A DNA stretch of 64,000 nt from assembly GCF_001718195.1 (NCBI RefSeq), contig NZ_MCNV01000012.1:62001-126000 (forward strand). Reading direction: 5' to 3'. Positions 47,221-57,382 of the stretch are shown piece after piece. The position numbers were made by a program, and so were the translations under genes. Below the pieces are notes generated by a model. It was not told the DNA's origin. It saw only the letters and a program-made list of their open reading frames with translations, and made no database searches. Source of the DNA: Paraburkholderia nodosa (GTDB taxonomy: Bacteria; Pseudomonadota; Gammaproteobacteria; Burkholderiales; Burkholderiaceae). Numbering within the stretch: the first letter of the stretch is position 1; each line of letters starts with the position of its first letter.

Positions 47221-48494
47221 GCGAGCGTCTTCCCACGCGTTTCAGGTGCAAACAGAACGACGACCGCAGCGGCTGCGAAGGCAACAATCGTCGTCGCGAG
47301 TCCCTCGACGAAACCACTGGGCGTGGTGGCGAGCGAGCCGATGATGAGAGGCGCGATAAAGCCGCCGAGACGCCCGCCGTTGTAGGCGAGGCCCATGAGG
47401 AAGCCGCGCGAAGCGGTGTCACCAATCACTTCCGCGAGGAACGGACCGGCGCCCGCGAAGATGCCGTTGACGCCGAACCCCGTGAGAAAGATCGCGCACA
47501 GAATCAACAACGGCTCCGCCGAGCCGATGTACACGCCGACCGCCACCGCCCCCACGAGGAGATACGCGATGAACATCGGGCGACGCCCGAGTTTGTCGAC
47601 CAGCGCCGAGAAAAGCAGGAAGCCTGCGATGGCGCCGAACTGCAGTGCGAGCACGAATTTCAGGCTGTGTGCGAAATCAAAGTGCTTGACCGTGACGAGG
47701 AAGGTCGGCGTCCAGGTGAACACGCCCCAGTAGAGGTACTGGAGAAAGAAGATGAAGAAGAAAGCTGTGAGCAAGCCACGGACGTTGAGCTGTGCGCGCG
47801 GCGCGTTCCGGCTGGCGGCGGCCCGCTGTGCGGATGCCTTGCGCTCGAGCCAGATCGGAGATTCCGGAGTTTTGCGCGCAACCCAGAAGAGGATGAAGAA
47901 CGGCGCGGCGCCGATGAGGAACAGCGTGCGCCAGCCCTGACCGCCCAATCCGCCATTCAGTTCGGTCACGATGCCCGCGATGCTGATCGCGATGATCGCG
48001 CCAATGGGAAGCCCCATCTGCATGAGCGCGCCGCCCTTGCCGCGCCGGCTCGCGTGCCAGGTCTCCGCCACCAGCGCCGCGCCGGCGGTCCACATGCCGC
48101 CCATGCCGAGCGCGCCGCACAGCCGCGTGACGGCGAACCAGTGCTCGTTCGGCACGACTGCGAGCAGGCCCGAAAAGAGGGAATAGATGCCGATGCAGAG
48201 CAGCGCGGTGCGCACGCGGCCAATTCGATCCGACACATAGCCAAAGAGGATGCCGCCAATGATCTGACCGGCGGCCGTGATGCTCGTGAACACGGCGAGT
48301 TGGGGTTTCGTGAGGCCAAACTGCAAGGCGAGTGTCGGCAGCAGGAGCGAGAGCAGGAAGGAGTCGTAACTCTCGAACGTCCAGCCGAGTCCCGCGAGAG
48401 ACAGCGCCCGCCACTCAGGCGCAGTCACGGAGCGGATGCCGGCGCGCTTCGTACTCGCGGGCGCCCCACCGGCGATAGGGGTGTTCACTTTCAT
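47217..48494 (-). CDS. MFS transporter, aromatic-acid/sugar-type
   Basis: A 425-residue 12-helix carrier with GWTFESYDSFLLSLLLPTL, then GYVSDRIGRVRT between helices 2 and 3, matching the aromatic acid:proton symporter/sugar porter superfamily branch. Helix and loop pattern are complete. It is directly behind an amidohydrolase gene (stop and start adjacent) and overlaps the next MFS gene. It is a likely uptake carrier for an aromatic or sugar acid. Confidence 0.88.
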   Translation of the reverse strand: MKVNTPIAGGAPASTKRAGIRSVTAPEWRALSLAGLGWTFESYDSFLLSLLLPTLALQFGLTKPQLAVFTSITAAGQIIGGILFGYVSDRIGRVRTALLCIGIYSLFSGLLAVVPNEHWFAVTRLCGALGMGGMWTAGAALVAETWHASRRGKGGALMQMGLPIGAIIAISIAGIVTELNGGLGGQGWRTLFLIGAAPFFILFWVARKTPESPIWLERKASAQRAAASRNAPRAQLNVRGLLTAFFFIFFLQYLYWGVFTWTPTFLVTVKHFDFAHSLKFVLALQFGAIAGFLLFSALVDKLGRRPMFIAYLLVGAVAVGVYIGSAEPLLILCAIFLTGFGVNGIFAGAGPFLAEVIGDTASRGFLMGLAYNGGRLGGFIAPLIIGSLATTPSGFVEGLATTIVAFAAAAVVVLFAPETRGKTLA

Positions 48495-49538
48495 TTACTC
48501 GTCTCCTGGTACCGTGAGGCCGTATGTCGTTGTAGCGGTGCGGCTGAAAAGCGCCGACCTCTCCGTCATCGATCCGCTGGCGGCGAGTCGCTTGAAGGCG
48601 TTCCAAAGGACGGTGTAGCTGAACATGCCCTTGTCGACGGGGAAGTTGCTTTCGAACATGCAGCGCTCGGCGCCAAATAGCTCCATGCAGACGTCGAAGT
48701 ACGGTTTCCACGCGGCTGCGAGCGTTTCCGAAGCAGGAGGACGCTCGGCCTGGGCGAAGTCGAAGCCGAACACGGGCATTCCGGCGCCGCCGAGCTTGAG
48801 CCGTGTGTTCGGCAGGGCGGCGAGACGCCGCAGCGATGCCGACCACGCCGCTCTCGTCTGCGTCGTTTGGCCGGCGTGAATACCGACGCCGACCGGGCCG
48901 CCGAAGTGGTCGATGACGATGGTGACGTCCGGGACGAGGCGCGCCAGTTCGAGCAGCGCGTCGAGCTGGGTGTGATAGACCCAGACATCGAGCGAGAGTC
49001 CGTACCGGCCCAGCGTGCGCACGCCGTCGATGAACGCCGCGTTCTGCATGAGATCGCGCGGCGGTGTCACCGGGCTCGAGCGAACCCGTTCGTCCGCGTG
49101 CCACGCCAACGGGTTGCGGATGCCGCGCAATCTGCCCCCGGAGACCTCGAGCATCGCCTCGATGACTGCATCGACGTCATGCCCCAGCGCAAGATCCGCA
49201 CCGGCGACAATGGCTTCGCAGCAGCGCATCGCGCCATACGTCCCGCTCGCGAACATCGCGGCGACGCCATTGGCGAACTCGACCTCGCCCACGGGCTTCA
49301 TGGCATCCGGGCCGTCGGTTCGCAGCATCGAGCGGCACTGCACGAACACCGTCGATACAATGCGATGCCCGGCTGCCATGTCTTGCCGGAACTCGTCGGC
49401 GAGATAGCGGCCTGTCTGCCGGTCCCAGAGGTGATGATGCGCATCGACGATGGGAAGCTCCGGCAGCAGCGCGTCTTCGCGATGCAACGCGAGCCAGGCG
49501 TCGCGAACTGGAAGATGCGGGGCGTGGACGATCTGCAT
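48495..49538 (-). CDS. Amidohydrolase-2 family (COG3618) hydrolase, cytoplasmic
   Basis: A 347-residue TIM-barrel hydrolase without signal peptide. LPIVDAHHHLWDRQTGRYL is the metal-binding start, VIDHFGGPVG the mid-barrel His, and MFESNFPVDKG the late segment, where the usual catalytic Asp is replaced by Asn-Phe-Pro-Val-Asp spacing. It resembles L-fuconolactonase and LigI-type lactonases. The start at 49538 lies 11 bp after the porin stop; the open frame upstream is a shadow of the porin. It is the cytoplasmic counterpart of the exported homologue at 43690. Confidence 0.87.
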   Translation of the reverse strand: MQIVHAPHLPVRDAWLALHREDALLPELPIVDAHHHLWDRQTGRYLADEFRQDMAAGHRIVSTVFVQCRSMLRTDGPDAMKPVGEVEFANGVAAMFASGTYGAMRCCEAIVAGADLALGHDVDAVIEAMLEVSGGRLRGIRNPLAWHADERVRSSPVTPPRDLMQNAAFIDGVRTLGRYGLSLDVWVYHTQLDALLELARLVPDVTIVIDHFGGPVGVGIHAGQTTQTRAAWSASLRRLAALPNTRLKLGGAGMPVFGFDFAQAERPPASETLAAAWKPYFDVCMELFGAERCMFESNFPVDKGMFSYTVLWNAFKRLAASGSMTERSALFSRTATTTYGLTVPGDE

Positions 49539-49549
49539 GGTTTTCTTGC

Positions 49550-50722
49550 TCAGAACTTTTTGCGCATGCCGACCACGAAGCCGGTCTGGTCGTAATTCGC
49601 CGCGACCGTGCCGTAGCCGTTCACACCGAGCGCGGAGCCGCCTTTGTTGCGTGCGAACGCAGCGGTGGCATAGATATCGGTGCTCCTGGAGAGCAGATAG
49701 TCGGCGCTCAGCACGGACATCCACGGATCGGCGCTGCTGCCGTGCACGTCCTGGTAATAGGCGGCCGCCGTCACGAAGAAGGCGGGCGTGAACGCGTAGT
49801 TCGCGCCGGCCCACCAGAGATTGGCCGCACCCGACTGCGAGCCGTTGGCGGCGCCGATCGCATTCGCGGGCAGGAAGGCGCGCGACGCCTGCAGGTAGCG
49901 ATAGCCCGCGAACGCCTTGAAGCTGCCGACGAGCCAGGTTGCGGCGGCGGTGGCGCGGCGCTCCGTGGCAGTGTTGGTCGCGACCGTGTTGCTGTTGCGC
50001 TGCTCGTACGAGAGGCTGGCGGCGAGCGGTCCGCCCGCGTAGGTGAGCGAGCCGCCGAAGTAGCGGCCCGTGAGTTGCGCGCCGGGCACTTCGCTACCGT
50101 AGCCGGTGTCGTAGCGCGTGCTGTACATCGCAGCGACACTCACGGGGCCGAAGGCGCCCACGTACTTCGCGGAATTGTCCACGCGGCCCGCCGTCGCGTA
50201 GTCGATGGAGAGCGTGGAGTAGCGTGAGGATGCACCCATCGGATCGAACACGACGGCCTGATCGTAGAGCACCGAATTCTGGCGGCCGAAGGTGATCTGC
50301 TGGCCATGCCACGTGAGGCCCACCCACGCCTGGCGGCCGAACAGGCGCGAGGTGGTCGCCGCGTTCGCGCCCAAGCCCTTGGTCGACTGCGCGCTCGTGC
50401 CGTCGTTGACGTTGAAGCCGTTTTCGAGCGTGAAGATAGCCTTCATGCCGCCGCCGAGATCTTCTACGCCTTTGAGGCCCCAGCGCGAACCTGAGAGATT
50501 GCCCGACACTTCGCGCGTGGTCGCGCCGCCGCCTGGCGTGTTGTTGATGTGCTCGATGCCCACATCGACGATGCCATAGAGCGTCACGCTGCTTTGGGCG
50601 TGAGCGGCGTGCGGCGCGAGGGCGAATGCCGCCGTTGCTGCCGCGGCCGTTGCCGTCGCCGCGAAAGCTCGCGGCGAAGTGCGCGTGAAGGCGTGCGTCG
50701 TGTAGGTCTTGTGTTCCTGCAT
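49550..50722 (-). CDS. Outer-membrane porin in the catabolic operon
   Basis: A 390-residue OmpC-type porin. A long signal peptide ending PHAAHA precedes QSSVTLYGIVDVGI; SRWGLKGVEDLGGG and FGRQAWVGL are family motifs, and the protein ends FVVGMRKKF. GGAG lies before the ATG at 50722. Being inside the operon, it probably admits the operon's substrate. It is only moderately like the porin at 14078. Confidence 0.92.
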   Translation of the reverse strand: MQEHKTYTTHAFTRTSPRAFAATATAAAATAAFALAPHAAHAQSSVTLYGIVDVGIEHINNTPGGGATTREVSGNLSGSRWGLKGVEDLGGGMKAIFTLENGFNVNDGTSAQSTKGLGANAATTSRLFGRQAWVGLTWHGQQITFGRQNSVLYDQAVVFDPMGASSRYSTLSIDYATAGRVDNSAKYVGAFGPVSVAAMYSTRYDTGYGSEVPGAQLTGRYFGGSLTYAGGPLAASLSYEQRNSNTVATNTATERRATAAATWLVGSFKAFAGYRYLQASRAFLPANAIGAANGSQSGAANLWWAGANYAFTPAFFVTAAAYYQDVHGSSADPWMSVLSADYLLSRSTDIYATAAFARNKGGSALGVNGYGTVAANYDQTGFVVGMRKKF

Positions 50723-50796
50723 GGTGTCTCCGGTTGTTGGTTTGAGTGCGTGCGGATTTTGGCGAGAAGCGGACAACGAAAAAGCGAAAAATTGAT

Positions 50797-52173
50797 TCAG
50801 GCGTTCGGCTCTTCTCCGACGCCCGCGCCGGGGTCGCCAAGCCATGCGATCGTCAGCGCGCCGAGCAGCAGCACGGCGGCCACGGCGAGTAGCGGCACGG
50901 TGAAGCCGCCGGACATATCCTTGATGGCGCCGATCATCGACGGTCCGACGAAGCCGCCGAGATTGCCGATCGAAACGATCAGCGCGATGCCGCCCGCGGC
51001 GGCGCGGCCGGTGAGGAAGCCGGAGGGAATCGCCCAGTAGGTCGCCTGAAACGCCAGGATGCCGCTCACGGTCACGCACAGCGCGACGAGCTTGAGGAGG
51101 GGCGTGTCGAGCATCGCGCTGATCGCGAGCGCGGCGGCCGCGATGACGAGCGCACCGGCCACGTAGGGAATGCGATGTGCGGCACGGTTCGCGAGGCGAG
51201 CCCACCAGAGCATCGCGACGGCGCCGAGCGCATAGGGAATGGCTGCGAGCCAGCCCACCGTTGCGTGGCCGACGCCGAACTGCTTGATGATCTGCGGCAT
51301 CCACAGGCCCACGCCGATCGAACCGACAATGCCGCAGAAGTTGATCAAGGCGAGCACGAACACGCGCCAGTTCGTCATGGCGTCGCGCAGGCTGGAGCCG
51401 TGTTTGCCGGCGATACTGCGCTGTTCGAGCGCGAGGCGATGCGCGAGCACGTCCTTTTCCTCGCGGCTCAGCCAGCGGGCCTTTTCGGGGCGGTCTGCGA
51501 GGATGAAGAGGCAAGCGATACCGAGCGCAATCGCGGGCAGCCCCTCCATGAGCAGCAACCATTGCCAGCTGCGCAACCCGTGCAGGCCGCCGAGCTGTAG
51601 CAGCGCTCCGGATACGGGCGAGCCGATCATGTTCGCAACGGGAATGCCGACGAGAAAGGCCGCTGTGACTTTCGCGCGCCACTTGCCCGGGAACCATTGC
51701 GTGAAATACAGGTAGATGCCCGGCGTGAAGCCGGCTTCGGCGATGCCGAGCAGAAAGCGCGCGGCGGCGAAGCTTTTCGGCTCGACAACGAAGGCCGTCG
51801 CCATCGAGATCAAGCCCCACGTGATCATGATGCGCGCGATCCAGATACGCGCGCCCACTTTCTGCATGATCAGATTGCTCGGAATCTCGAAGAGGAAATA
51901 GCCGATGAAGAAGAGCCCCGCACCCACGCCGAATTGCTGCGCGGTCAGGCCGAGATCCTTGTTCATCGTCAGCGCCGCAAACCCGACATTGGTGCGGTCC
52001 AGATAGCTGATCACATAGCACGCGAAAATGAACGGCAGAATGCGCCGGAACGCGCGCGCAAGCGTGCGCTCGCTTTCAGCGTGCTGTGCGGCCGACATCG
52101 ACGCAGGAGTCGATTCGGCATCCTTATTGTCCGTAGACGAAACCGCCTCGCGGAGGGATTGGGAGAACTGCAT
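50797..52173 (-). CDS. MFS transporter, anion:cation symporter family
   Basis: A 458-residue ACS-type carrier: FIFACYVISYLDRTNVGFAALTM, FFIGYFLFEIPSNLIMQ and FTQWFPGKWRAK are family landmarks. It has a 45-residue N-terminal cytoplasmic extension. It is paralogous to the carrier at 44630; both probably import organic acid anions. It is fourth in the operon, between the SMP-30 lactonase and the porin. Confidence 0.9.
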   Translation of the reverse strand: MQFSQSLREAVSSTDNKDAESTPASMSAAQHAESERTLARAFRRILPFIFACYVISYLDRTNVGFAALTMNKDLGLTAQQFGVGAGLFFIGYFLFEIPSNLIMQKVGARIWIARIMITWGLISMATAFVVEPKSFAAARFLLGIAEAGFTPGIYLYFTQWFPGKWRAKVTAAFLVGIPVANMIGSPVSGALLQLGGLHGLRSWQWLLLMEGLPAIALGIACLFILADRPEKARWLSREEKDVLAHRLALEQRSIAGKHGSSLRDAMTNWRVFVLALINFCGIVGSIGVGLWMPQIIKQFGVGHATVGWLAAIPYALGAVAMLWWARLANRAAHRIPYVAGALVIAAAALAISAMLDTPLLKLVALCVTVSGILAFQATYWAIPSGFLTGRAAAGGIALIVSIGNLGGFVGPSMIGAIKDMSGGFTVPLLAVAAVLLLGALTIAWLGDPGAGVGEEPNA

Positions 52174-52255
52174 GTGCGCTCCTCAGTTGCTCTTTGCTCG
52201 ATGCAACTTGCTGTCTCGAAGCCGGCTGGCGTTTGCGCGCTGCCGGCAATTTTCT

Positions 52256-53194
52256 TCAGGTCGCCTGGTTTGGCGTTTTTGCCTGTTTGGGAAGGGGCCC
52301 GGCGATGTCCAGCTCGGCCTTCAGCACGGTGCCGGAGACAGATTCGGTCATGAAAAGTGTCTTCATATCCGGGCCGCCGAAGCACAGGTTCGTCAGCGAA
52401 GCGCCCGCAGGGCTGGTCAAGATCAGTTCGGGCTCTGCGAGGTGATTCAGCACCCACGCGCGACCCAGCCCCGGATTGGCGACGAAGAGCCTTCCCGCGC
52501 TATCGATGGTCAGGCCATCCGGGCCGCTCGGGCCATACGACGTGAAGAACTGGCCGACCTTGCTCACCGAGCCATCGGCCTGAAGCGGCGCGCGCCATAC
52601 GCAGTTGCCGCGGGTCATCGCCACGTAGAGCACCTTTTCGTCGGGCGAAAGCACGAGTCCGTTCGGGCTCGGGCAGTTGCCGAGCAGCATGTCCAGCCTG
52701 CCCTCGGGCGTGAGCCGGTAGACGCGCCCGGTCGGGTCGTGTAGGCCCGTCTGGCCCTGGTCCGTGAAATACAGGTTGCCCTTCGAGTCGAACGTGAGGT
52801 CGTTGACGCCGCGAAAGCGTTCCGTGTTGCGCCGCTCAAGATATGGCGTGACTTCGCCGCGTTCGATATCCAGCAGCATCAGGCCGTTGCGGTAATCCGT
52901 GATGAGCAGGTGGCCGTCATCGACGAGCTTCATGCCGTTCGGCTCGCCGTCGTATTCGACGACGAGCTCCCACTTGCCGGCGGCGGAGATACGGAACACA
53001 CGGCCGTGCGGGATGTCGGTCACATAGAGATGGCCGGACGGGCTCCAGACCGGACCTTCAAGGAATGAGTCGGTCGGCTGCCCGCCGCGATTCGCTCTGG
53101 ACCAATCCGTTTGCACGCCTGCTTTGCGCAAGTGCTCCGGCATGCGGGTGAACACGTCCGCCTGGCGGACTTCCGGCTGCTTGAGATAGAACAT
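52256..53194 (-). CDS. SMP-30/gluconolactonase family lactonase
   Basis: A 312-residue six-bladed beta-propeller of the SMP-30/LRE family. Visible blade motifs are SFLEGPVWSPSGHLYVTDI (with the metal Glu), VNDLTFDSKGNLYFTD (metal Asn) and GPDGLTIDSAGRLFVA (metal Asp). It probably opens a sugar or acid lactone. The start at 53194 has only a weak AGG upstream; the frame is open to 53239, so the start is tentative. It follows the dehydrogenase gene by 19 bp. Confidence 0.88.
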   Translation of the reverse strand: MFYLKQPEVRQADVFTRMPEHLRKAGVQTDWSRANRGGQPTDSFLEGPVWSPSGHLYVTDIPHGRVFRISAAGKWELVVEYDGEPNGMKLVDDGHLLITDYRNGLMLLDIERGEVTPYLERRNTERFRGVNDLTFDSKGNLYFTDQGQTGLHDPTGRVYRLTPEGRLDMLLGNCPSPNGLVLSPDEKVLYVAMTRGNCVWRAPLQADGSVSKVGQFFTSYGPSGPDGLTIDSAGRLFVANPGLGRAWVLNHLAEPELILTSPAGASLTNLCFGGPDMKTLFMTESVSGTVLKAELDIAGPLPKQAKTPNQAT

Positions 53195-53213
53195 ATCGAA
53201 CCTGCATTTTCGA

Positions 53214-54170
53214 TCAGGACTGCAAAGCGCTACGCGCATGCTCTTCGAATACGGCGATCACATTCGCCGCCGCACCCTTACCCATGTTCACGTACGCTGC
53301 GTCGCTGACGCCGCCGATATGCGGCGACAGAATGACGTTCGCGATGCCCTGGAACACATGGGGCGAGGGCATCGGTTCGACATCGAAACTGTCGAGGCCG
53401 GCCGCGAGCAGCTTGCCGCTCGAGAGCGCCTCGGCGAGCGCGGCTTCGTCGATCAAGCCGCCACGCGCCGTGTTGACCAGAATCGCGCGCGCCTTGAACT
53501 TGCCGAGTGCTTGCGCATTGATCATCTTGCGGTTCTCGTCGGTTAGCGGGCAGTGCAGCGATACGATGTCGGAAGAGGAGAAGAGTTCGTCGAGGCTGAC
53601 GAGCGCAACGCCGGCGGGTGCTTCCTTCGCGTACGGGTCGAACGCGAGCACACGCATGTCGAATGCCGTTGCGGCTGCCGCTACACGCCGCCCGATTGCG
53701 CCAAGCCCGATGAGGCCGATGGTGCGACCAGCAAGTTCGAGAGACTTGTGCGTGGACTTGTCCCAATGGCCCGCACGCATGCGTCCGTCGAGCTGCGGCA
53801 CCGAGTTCGCGCAGGCGAGAATGAGCGCCCAGGTGTGTTCGGCAACCGCCGCCGCGTTGGCTCCAACGGCGGCGCGCACGGCGATCCCTCGTTCAGCGGC
53901 CGCGGTCTGGTCGATGACGTCGATGCCGCTCCCGTGTTTGGAGATGACCCGCAGGTTGCCACCGCAGGCGTCCATGACGCGCGCGTTGATCTTCCCGTAG
54001 CGGACGATGATGGCAGCGGGCTTGTGCAAGGCACAGAGCGCAACAAGGTCGCCCTCTGTCGGTTGACGGCCCGCGAATACAACCTCGAAGTCGCCCAGCA
54101 TCTCGAGCGCTTCCGCTGCGAGATCGGCGCCGGTGACGATAAGGGCCGGCTTTTGCGTCGAAGCGTTCAT
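53214..54170 (-). CDS. D-2-hydroxyacid dehydrogenase
   Basis: A 318-residue NAD(P)-dependent dehydrogenase. The Rossmann motif is GLIGLGAIGRRVAAAATAF, the active-site Arg is in VNTARGGLIDE, and the His is in LSPHIGGVSDAA, all in the order expected for phosphoglycerate-type dehydrogenases. It likely interconverts a 2-hydroxy and 2-oxo acid in the pathway. The start overlaps the previous stop by one base (TAATG), showing tight coupling with the aldolase gene. Confidence 0.9.
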   Translation of the reverse strand: MNASTQKPALIVTGADLAAEALEMLGDFEVVFAGRQPTEGDLVALCALHKPAAIIVRYGKINARVMDACGGNLRVISKHGSGIDVIDQTAAAERGIAVRAAVGANAAAVAEHTWALILACANSVPQLDGRMRAGHWDKSTHKSLELAGRTIGLIGLGAIGRRVAAAATAFDMRVLAFDPYAKEAPAGVALVSLDELFSSSDIVSLHCPLTDENRKMINAQALGKFKARAILVNTARGGLIDEAALAEALSSGKLLAAGLDSFDVEPMPSPHVFQGIANVILSPHIGGVSDAAYVNMGKGAAANVIAVFEEHARSALQS

Positions 54171-54871
54171 TACAGGACCTCGCCTTCGGCGAGCATGCCC
54201 GCTGCGCGCAGTTCCTTGTCGAGCCACGCCGGGCGCAGCGCCTCGCGCTTGCGGATGGCGGCGATACGCGCGGTTTCCGCGTCGACCTTCTGTTGCGCCA
54301 GTACGAGAATGCGCTCGACGTCCTCGCGCGGAATCACGACGACGCCATCGGCATCGCCGACGATGAGATCGCCGGGGTTGATCGTCGCGCCGCCCGCGGA
54401 AATCTGGAAATTGACGCGGCCTGCCACGCTTTTGGTCGGGCCGCACGGGTTGAGGCCAGCGGCGAACACGGGAAAGCCGTTCTTCGCCAGTTCGGCAGAG
54501 TCGCGCACCGCGGCGTCGAGGACGAGGCCGCCGAGGCCGCTTTCGTGGGCCTGTGTCGTCATGATTTCGCCGATGAGCGCGCACGACAGGTCGCCCTTGC
54601 CGTCAACGACAATCACGTCGCCCGGCTTGGCGATGGCGAGCGCGGCGTGAATGGCAAGGTTGTCGCCCTGACGAACCTCCACTGTGACCGCGGGGCCCGC
54701 GACCTTCATGCCGGGAGCGACCGGCTTGACGCGGCCATGCAGCGTGCCGCGACGTCCCGCGACGTCGGCGAGAATGGCCGCCTGGAATTGCGACGCGGCT
54801 TTGACGAGTTCGGGCGAGACGCGCGTGATGTCGCGAACGATGGCGGGCGTGATGCTGGGAGATGCGCTCAT
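54170..54871 (-). CDS. RraA-like aldolase (HMG/CHA aldolase family)
   Basis: A 233-residue protein of the RraA/4-carboxy-4-hydroxy-2-oxoadipate aldolase family. GDVIVVDGKGDLSCALIGEI and GLGGLVLDAAVRDSAELA are the core motifs, the latter including the Arg-Asp that binds substrate and metal. The last 45 residues, a Glu-Val-rich helix, are as in LigK-type aldolases. It is first in the operon, directly downstream of the palindromic IclR-type sites, and splits a hydroxy-oxo-acid to pyruvate or oxaloacetate. Confidence 0.85.
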   Translation of the reverse strand: MSASPSITPAIVRDITRVSPELVKAASQFQAAILADVAGRRGTLHGRVKPVAPGMKVAGPAVTVEVRQGDNLAIHAALAIAKPGDVIVVDGKGDLSCALIGEIMTTQAHESGLGGLVLDAAVRDSAELAKNGFPVFAAGLNPCGPTKSVAGRVNFQISAGGATINPGDLIVGDADGVVVIPREDVERILVLAQQKVDAETARIAAIRKREALRPAWLDKELRAAGMLAEGEVL

Positions 54872-54894
54872 GGTAATCAACCTCTTCGATTGCG

Positions 54895-54920
54895 TTGTAC
54901 GTAGTACAACACTGTTGTAC
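54895..54920. promoter_or_regulatory. Palindromic operator array 1 (operon side)
   Basis: TTGTAC-GTA-GTACAAC-ACT-GTTGTAC: three alternating half-sites, 24 nt upstream of the aldolase start. Confidence 0.7.
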
Positions 54921-54981
54921 AAGGTGAAATCACTATAACGGTGCGTAAGGCGCACCTGCCATCCTCGTTTACCCTCCGCGA

Positions 54982-55000
54982 TGTACAACACAGTTGTACA
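54982..55000. promoter_or_regulatory. Palindromic operator 2
   Basis: TGTACAAC-ACA-GTTGTACA, a perfect 8-3-8 inverted repeat midway between the divergent genes. Confidence 0.75.
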
Positions 55001-55023
55001 TGGTAAAACATCAGGGCAGAATG

Positions 55024-55038
55024 TTGTACGATGTACAA
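55024..55038. promoter_or_regulatory. Palindromic operator 3 (regulator side)
   Basis: TTGTAC-GAT-GTACAA, 28 nt before the IclR gene start, placed to allow autoregulation. Confidence 0.7.
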
Positions 55039-55066
55039 TCGAGCAACAGAAACTGGAGAGGGGACG

Positions 55067-55807
55067 ATGGGAAACGAAGGGGTGCAGTCTGTCGAGAAGG
55101 CGCTTTCGCTACTCGACATCTTCAAGCCGGGTGCCGAGTCGCTGTCGCTCGCGGCGCTGTCGCAAGCATCGGGCATGCATAAGACGACTGTTTATCGCCT
55201 GATGAATTCGCTAGAGCGCATGAACTACGTGATCCGCTCGGACAGCGGCTCGTATTCGCTGGGGCCGCGCGTGCTGTATCTCGGCAAGCTCTATGAGCAG
55301 TCGTTCCATCTTTCGTCGGTGGTCGAGCCGGCACTTCATGCGCTCGCGACGTCGACGAAGGAGAGTGCGTCGTACTACGTCATCGATCACTCGCAGCGCC
55401 TTTGCCTGTTCCGCGCGGAGCCATCCGAAGGTCTGCGCGAAACGCGGCTGCCCGGCACCGTGTTCGCGCTCGACGATACGGCGATCGGTCAGGTCTTGAG
55501 ATTCTGGGGGCTAGGCGAAGCGATATTCGACACGACGCCTGAGCTGCCGCTTTTCACGTCGGGGGCGCGCGATCTCCATACGGCTGCATTCGCGGCACCC
55601 ATCTTCGGGTCCGGCGACAAGTTCATGGCTGCGCTCACGCTCTCCGGACCGGCGTCGCGGCTCGACGCCGCGCGTACGTCGGGGGACATCGCGACAGTGA
55701 TGCTGCGCGCCGCATCGGAACTGTCGAGGAAGCTCGGTGCAAGCGTTGGACTGTGCGAGCGGATGTACGGCGGCCTCGCTCCGGGGAGGGAGGCCGCCGC
55801 TGCTTGA
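55067..55807 (+). CDS. IclR-family transcriptional regulator
   Basis: A 246-residue IclR regulator. The N-terminal winged helix shows QSVEKALSLLDIF and ASGMHKTTVYRLMNSLERM; the C-terminal effector domain has the SYYVIDH and LPGTVFALDDTAIGQVL stretches. The ATG at 55067 with GGAGAGGGG gives the family N-terminus. It is divergent from the ten-gene operon and shares three TTGTAC/GTACAA sites with it, so it almost certainly controls that operon and itself. Confidence 0.93.
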   Translation: MGNEGVQSVEKALSLLDIFKPGAESLSLAALSQASGMHKTTVYRLMNSLERMNYVIRSDSGSYSLGPRVLYLGKLYEQSFHLSSVVEPALHALATSTKESASYYVIDHSQRLCLFRAEPSEGLRETRLPGTVFALDDTAIGQVLRFWGLGEAIFDTTPELPLFTSGARDLHTAAFAAPIFGSGDKFMAALTLSGPASRLDAARTSGDIATVMLRAASELSRKLGASVGLCERMYGGLAPGREAAAA

Positions 55808-56156
55808 GCGTGGCGTTGCGCTTCCGACTGGAGCTTCTGCTGAGGCTCGTGTGTCAAAGCTTTCTCTGGTGAAAATCGTACCCGGCCATGCACCGCGGGG
55901 GGGACGTCGGGGCGACGCGAGGGTATATTCCTACGGTTTAGATAGGAATACGTATCTTATTGTATCGATGCATTGCTCATCGATTCTTTAAGAGGTCCGC
56001 AAAGCCTGCAATCGACATGAAAGCTACTCATCCAACGGCGTATGCTGCGCCCGAAAGATGTATCCTCGTCTTTGTGAAAACGATGGCTGACCCAGGTCGG
56101 GAAAGAATAGGGATGCGCATCACGGCGTGCTCGCAACACCGCCAGGAGGAGGACTC
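55808..56156. other. Gene-free stretch with 50-bp repeat
   Basis: No gene. It holds copy 2 of the palindromic element (55905-55955), followed by a more AT-rich 150 bp leading to the small gene at 56157. Confidence 0.5.
55905..55955 (+). repeat. 50-bp palindromic element, copy 2
   Basis: Matches 33084-33134 with only a few differences; the core ATTCCTA-CGGTTTAGA-TAGGAAT is extended by one pair here. It lies about 200 bp before the gene at 56157. Confidence 0.7.
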
Positions 56157-57296
<1,140 letters not shown>

Positions 57297-57321
57297 CAAT
57301 ACCGTAGAAAAATTTGAGAAT

Positions 57322-57366
57322 GGGCGCCGGAGGTTAAAGAATTAACGGTTTAACTACCGGGCGCCA
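57322..57366 (-). terminator. Large hairpin downstream of clpK
   Basis: On the minus strand GGCGCC, CGG and GTTAAA are mirrored by TTTAAC, CCG and GGCGCC around a short loop. It lies 17 nt after the clpK stop; a weak U-tract (ATTTTTC) follows at a distance. Probably a terminator. Confidence 0.5.
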
Positions 57367-57382
57367 CTTCATTCCTGACTAT

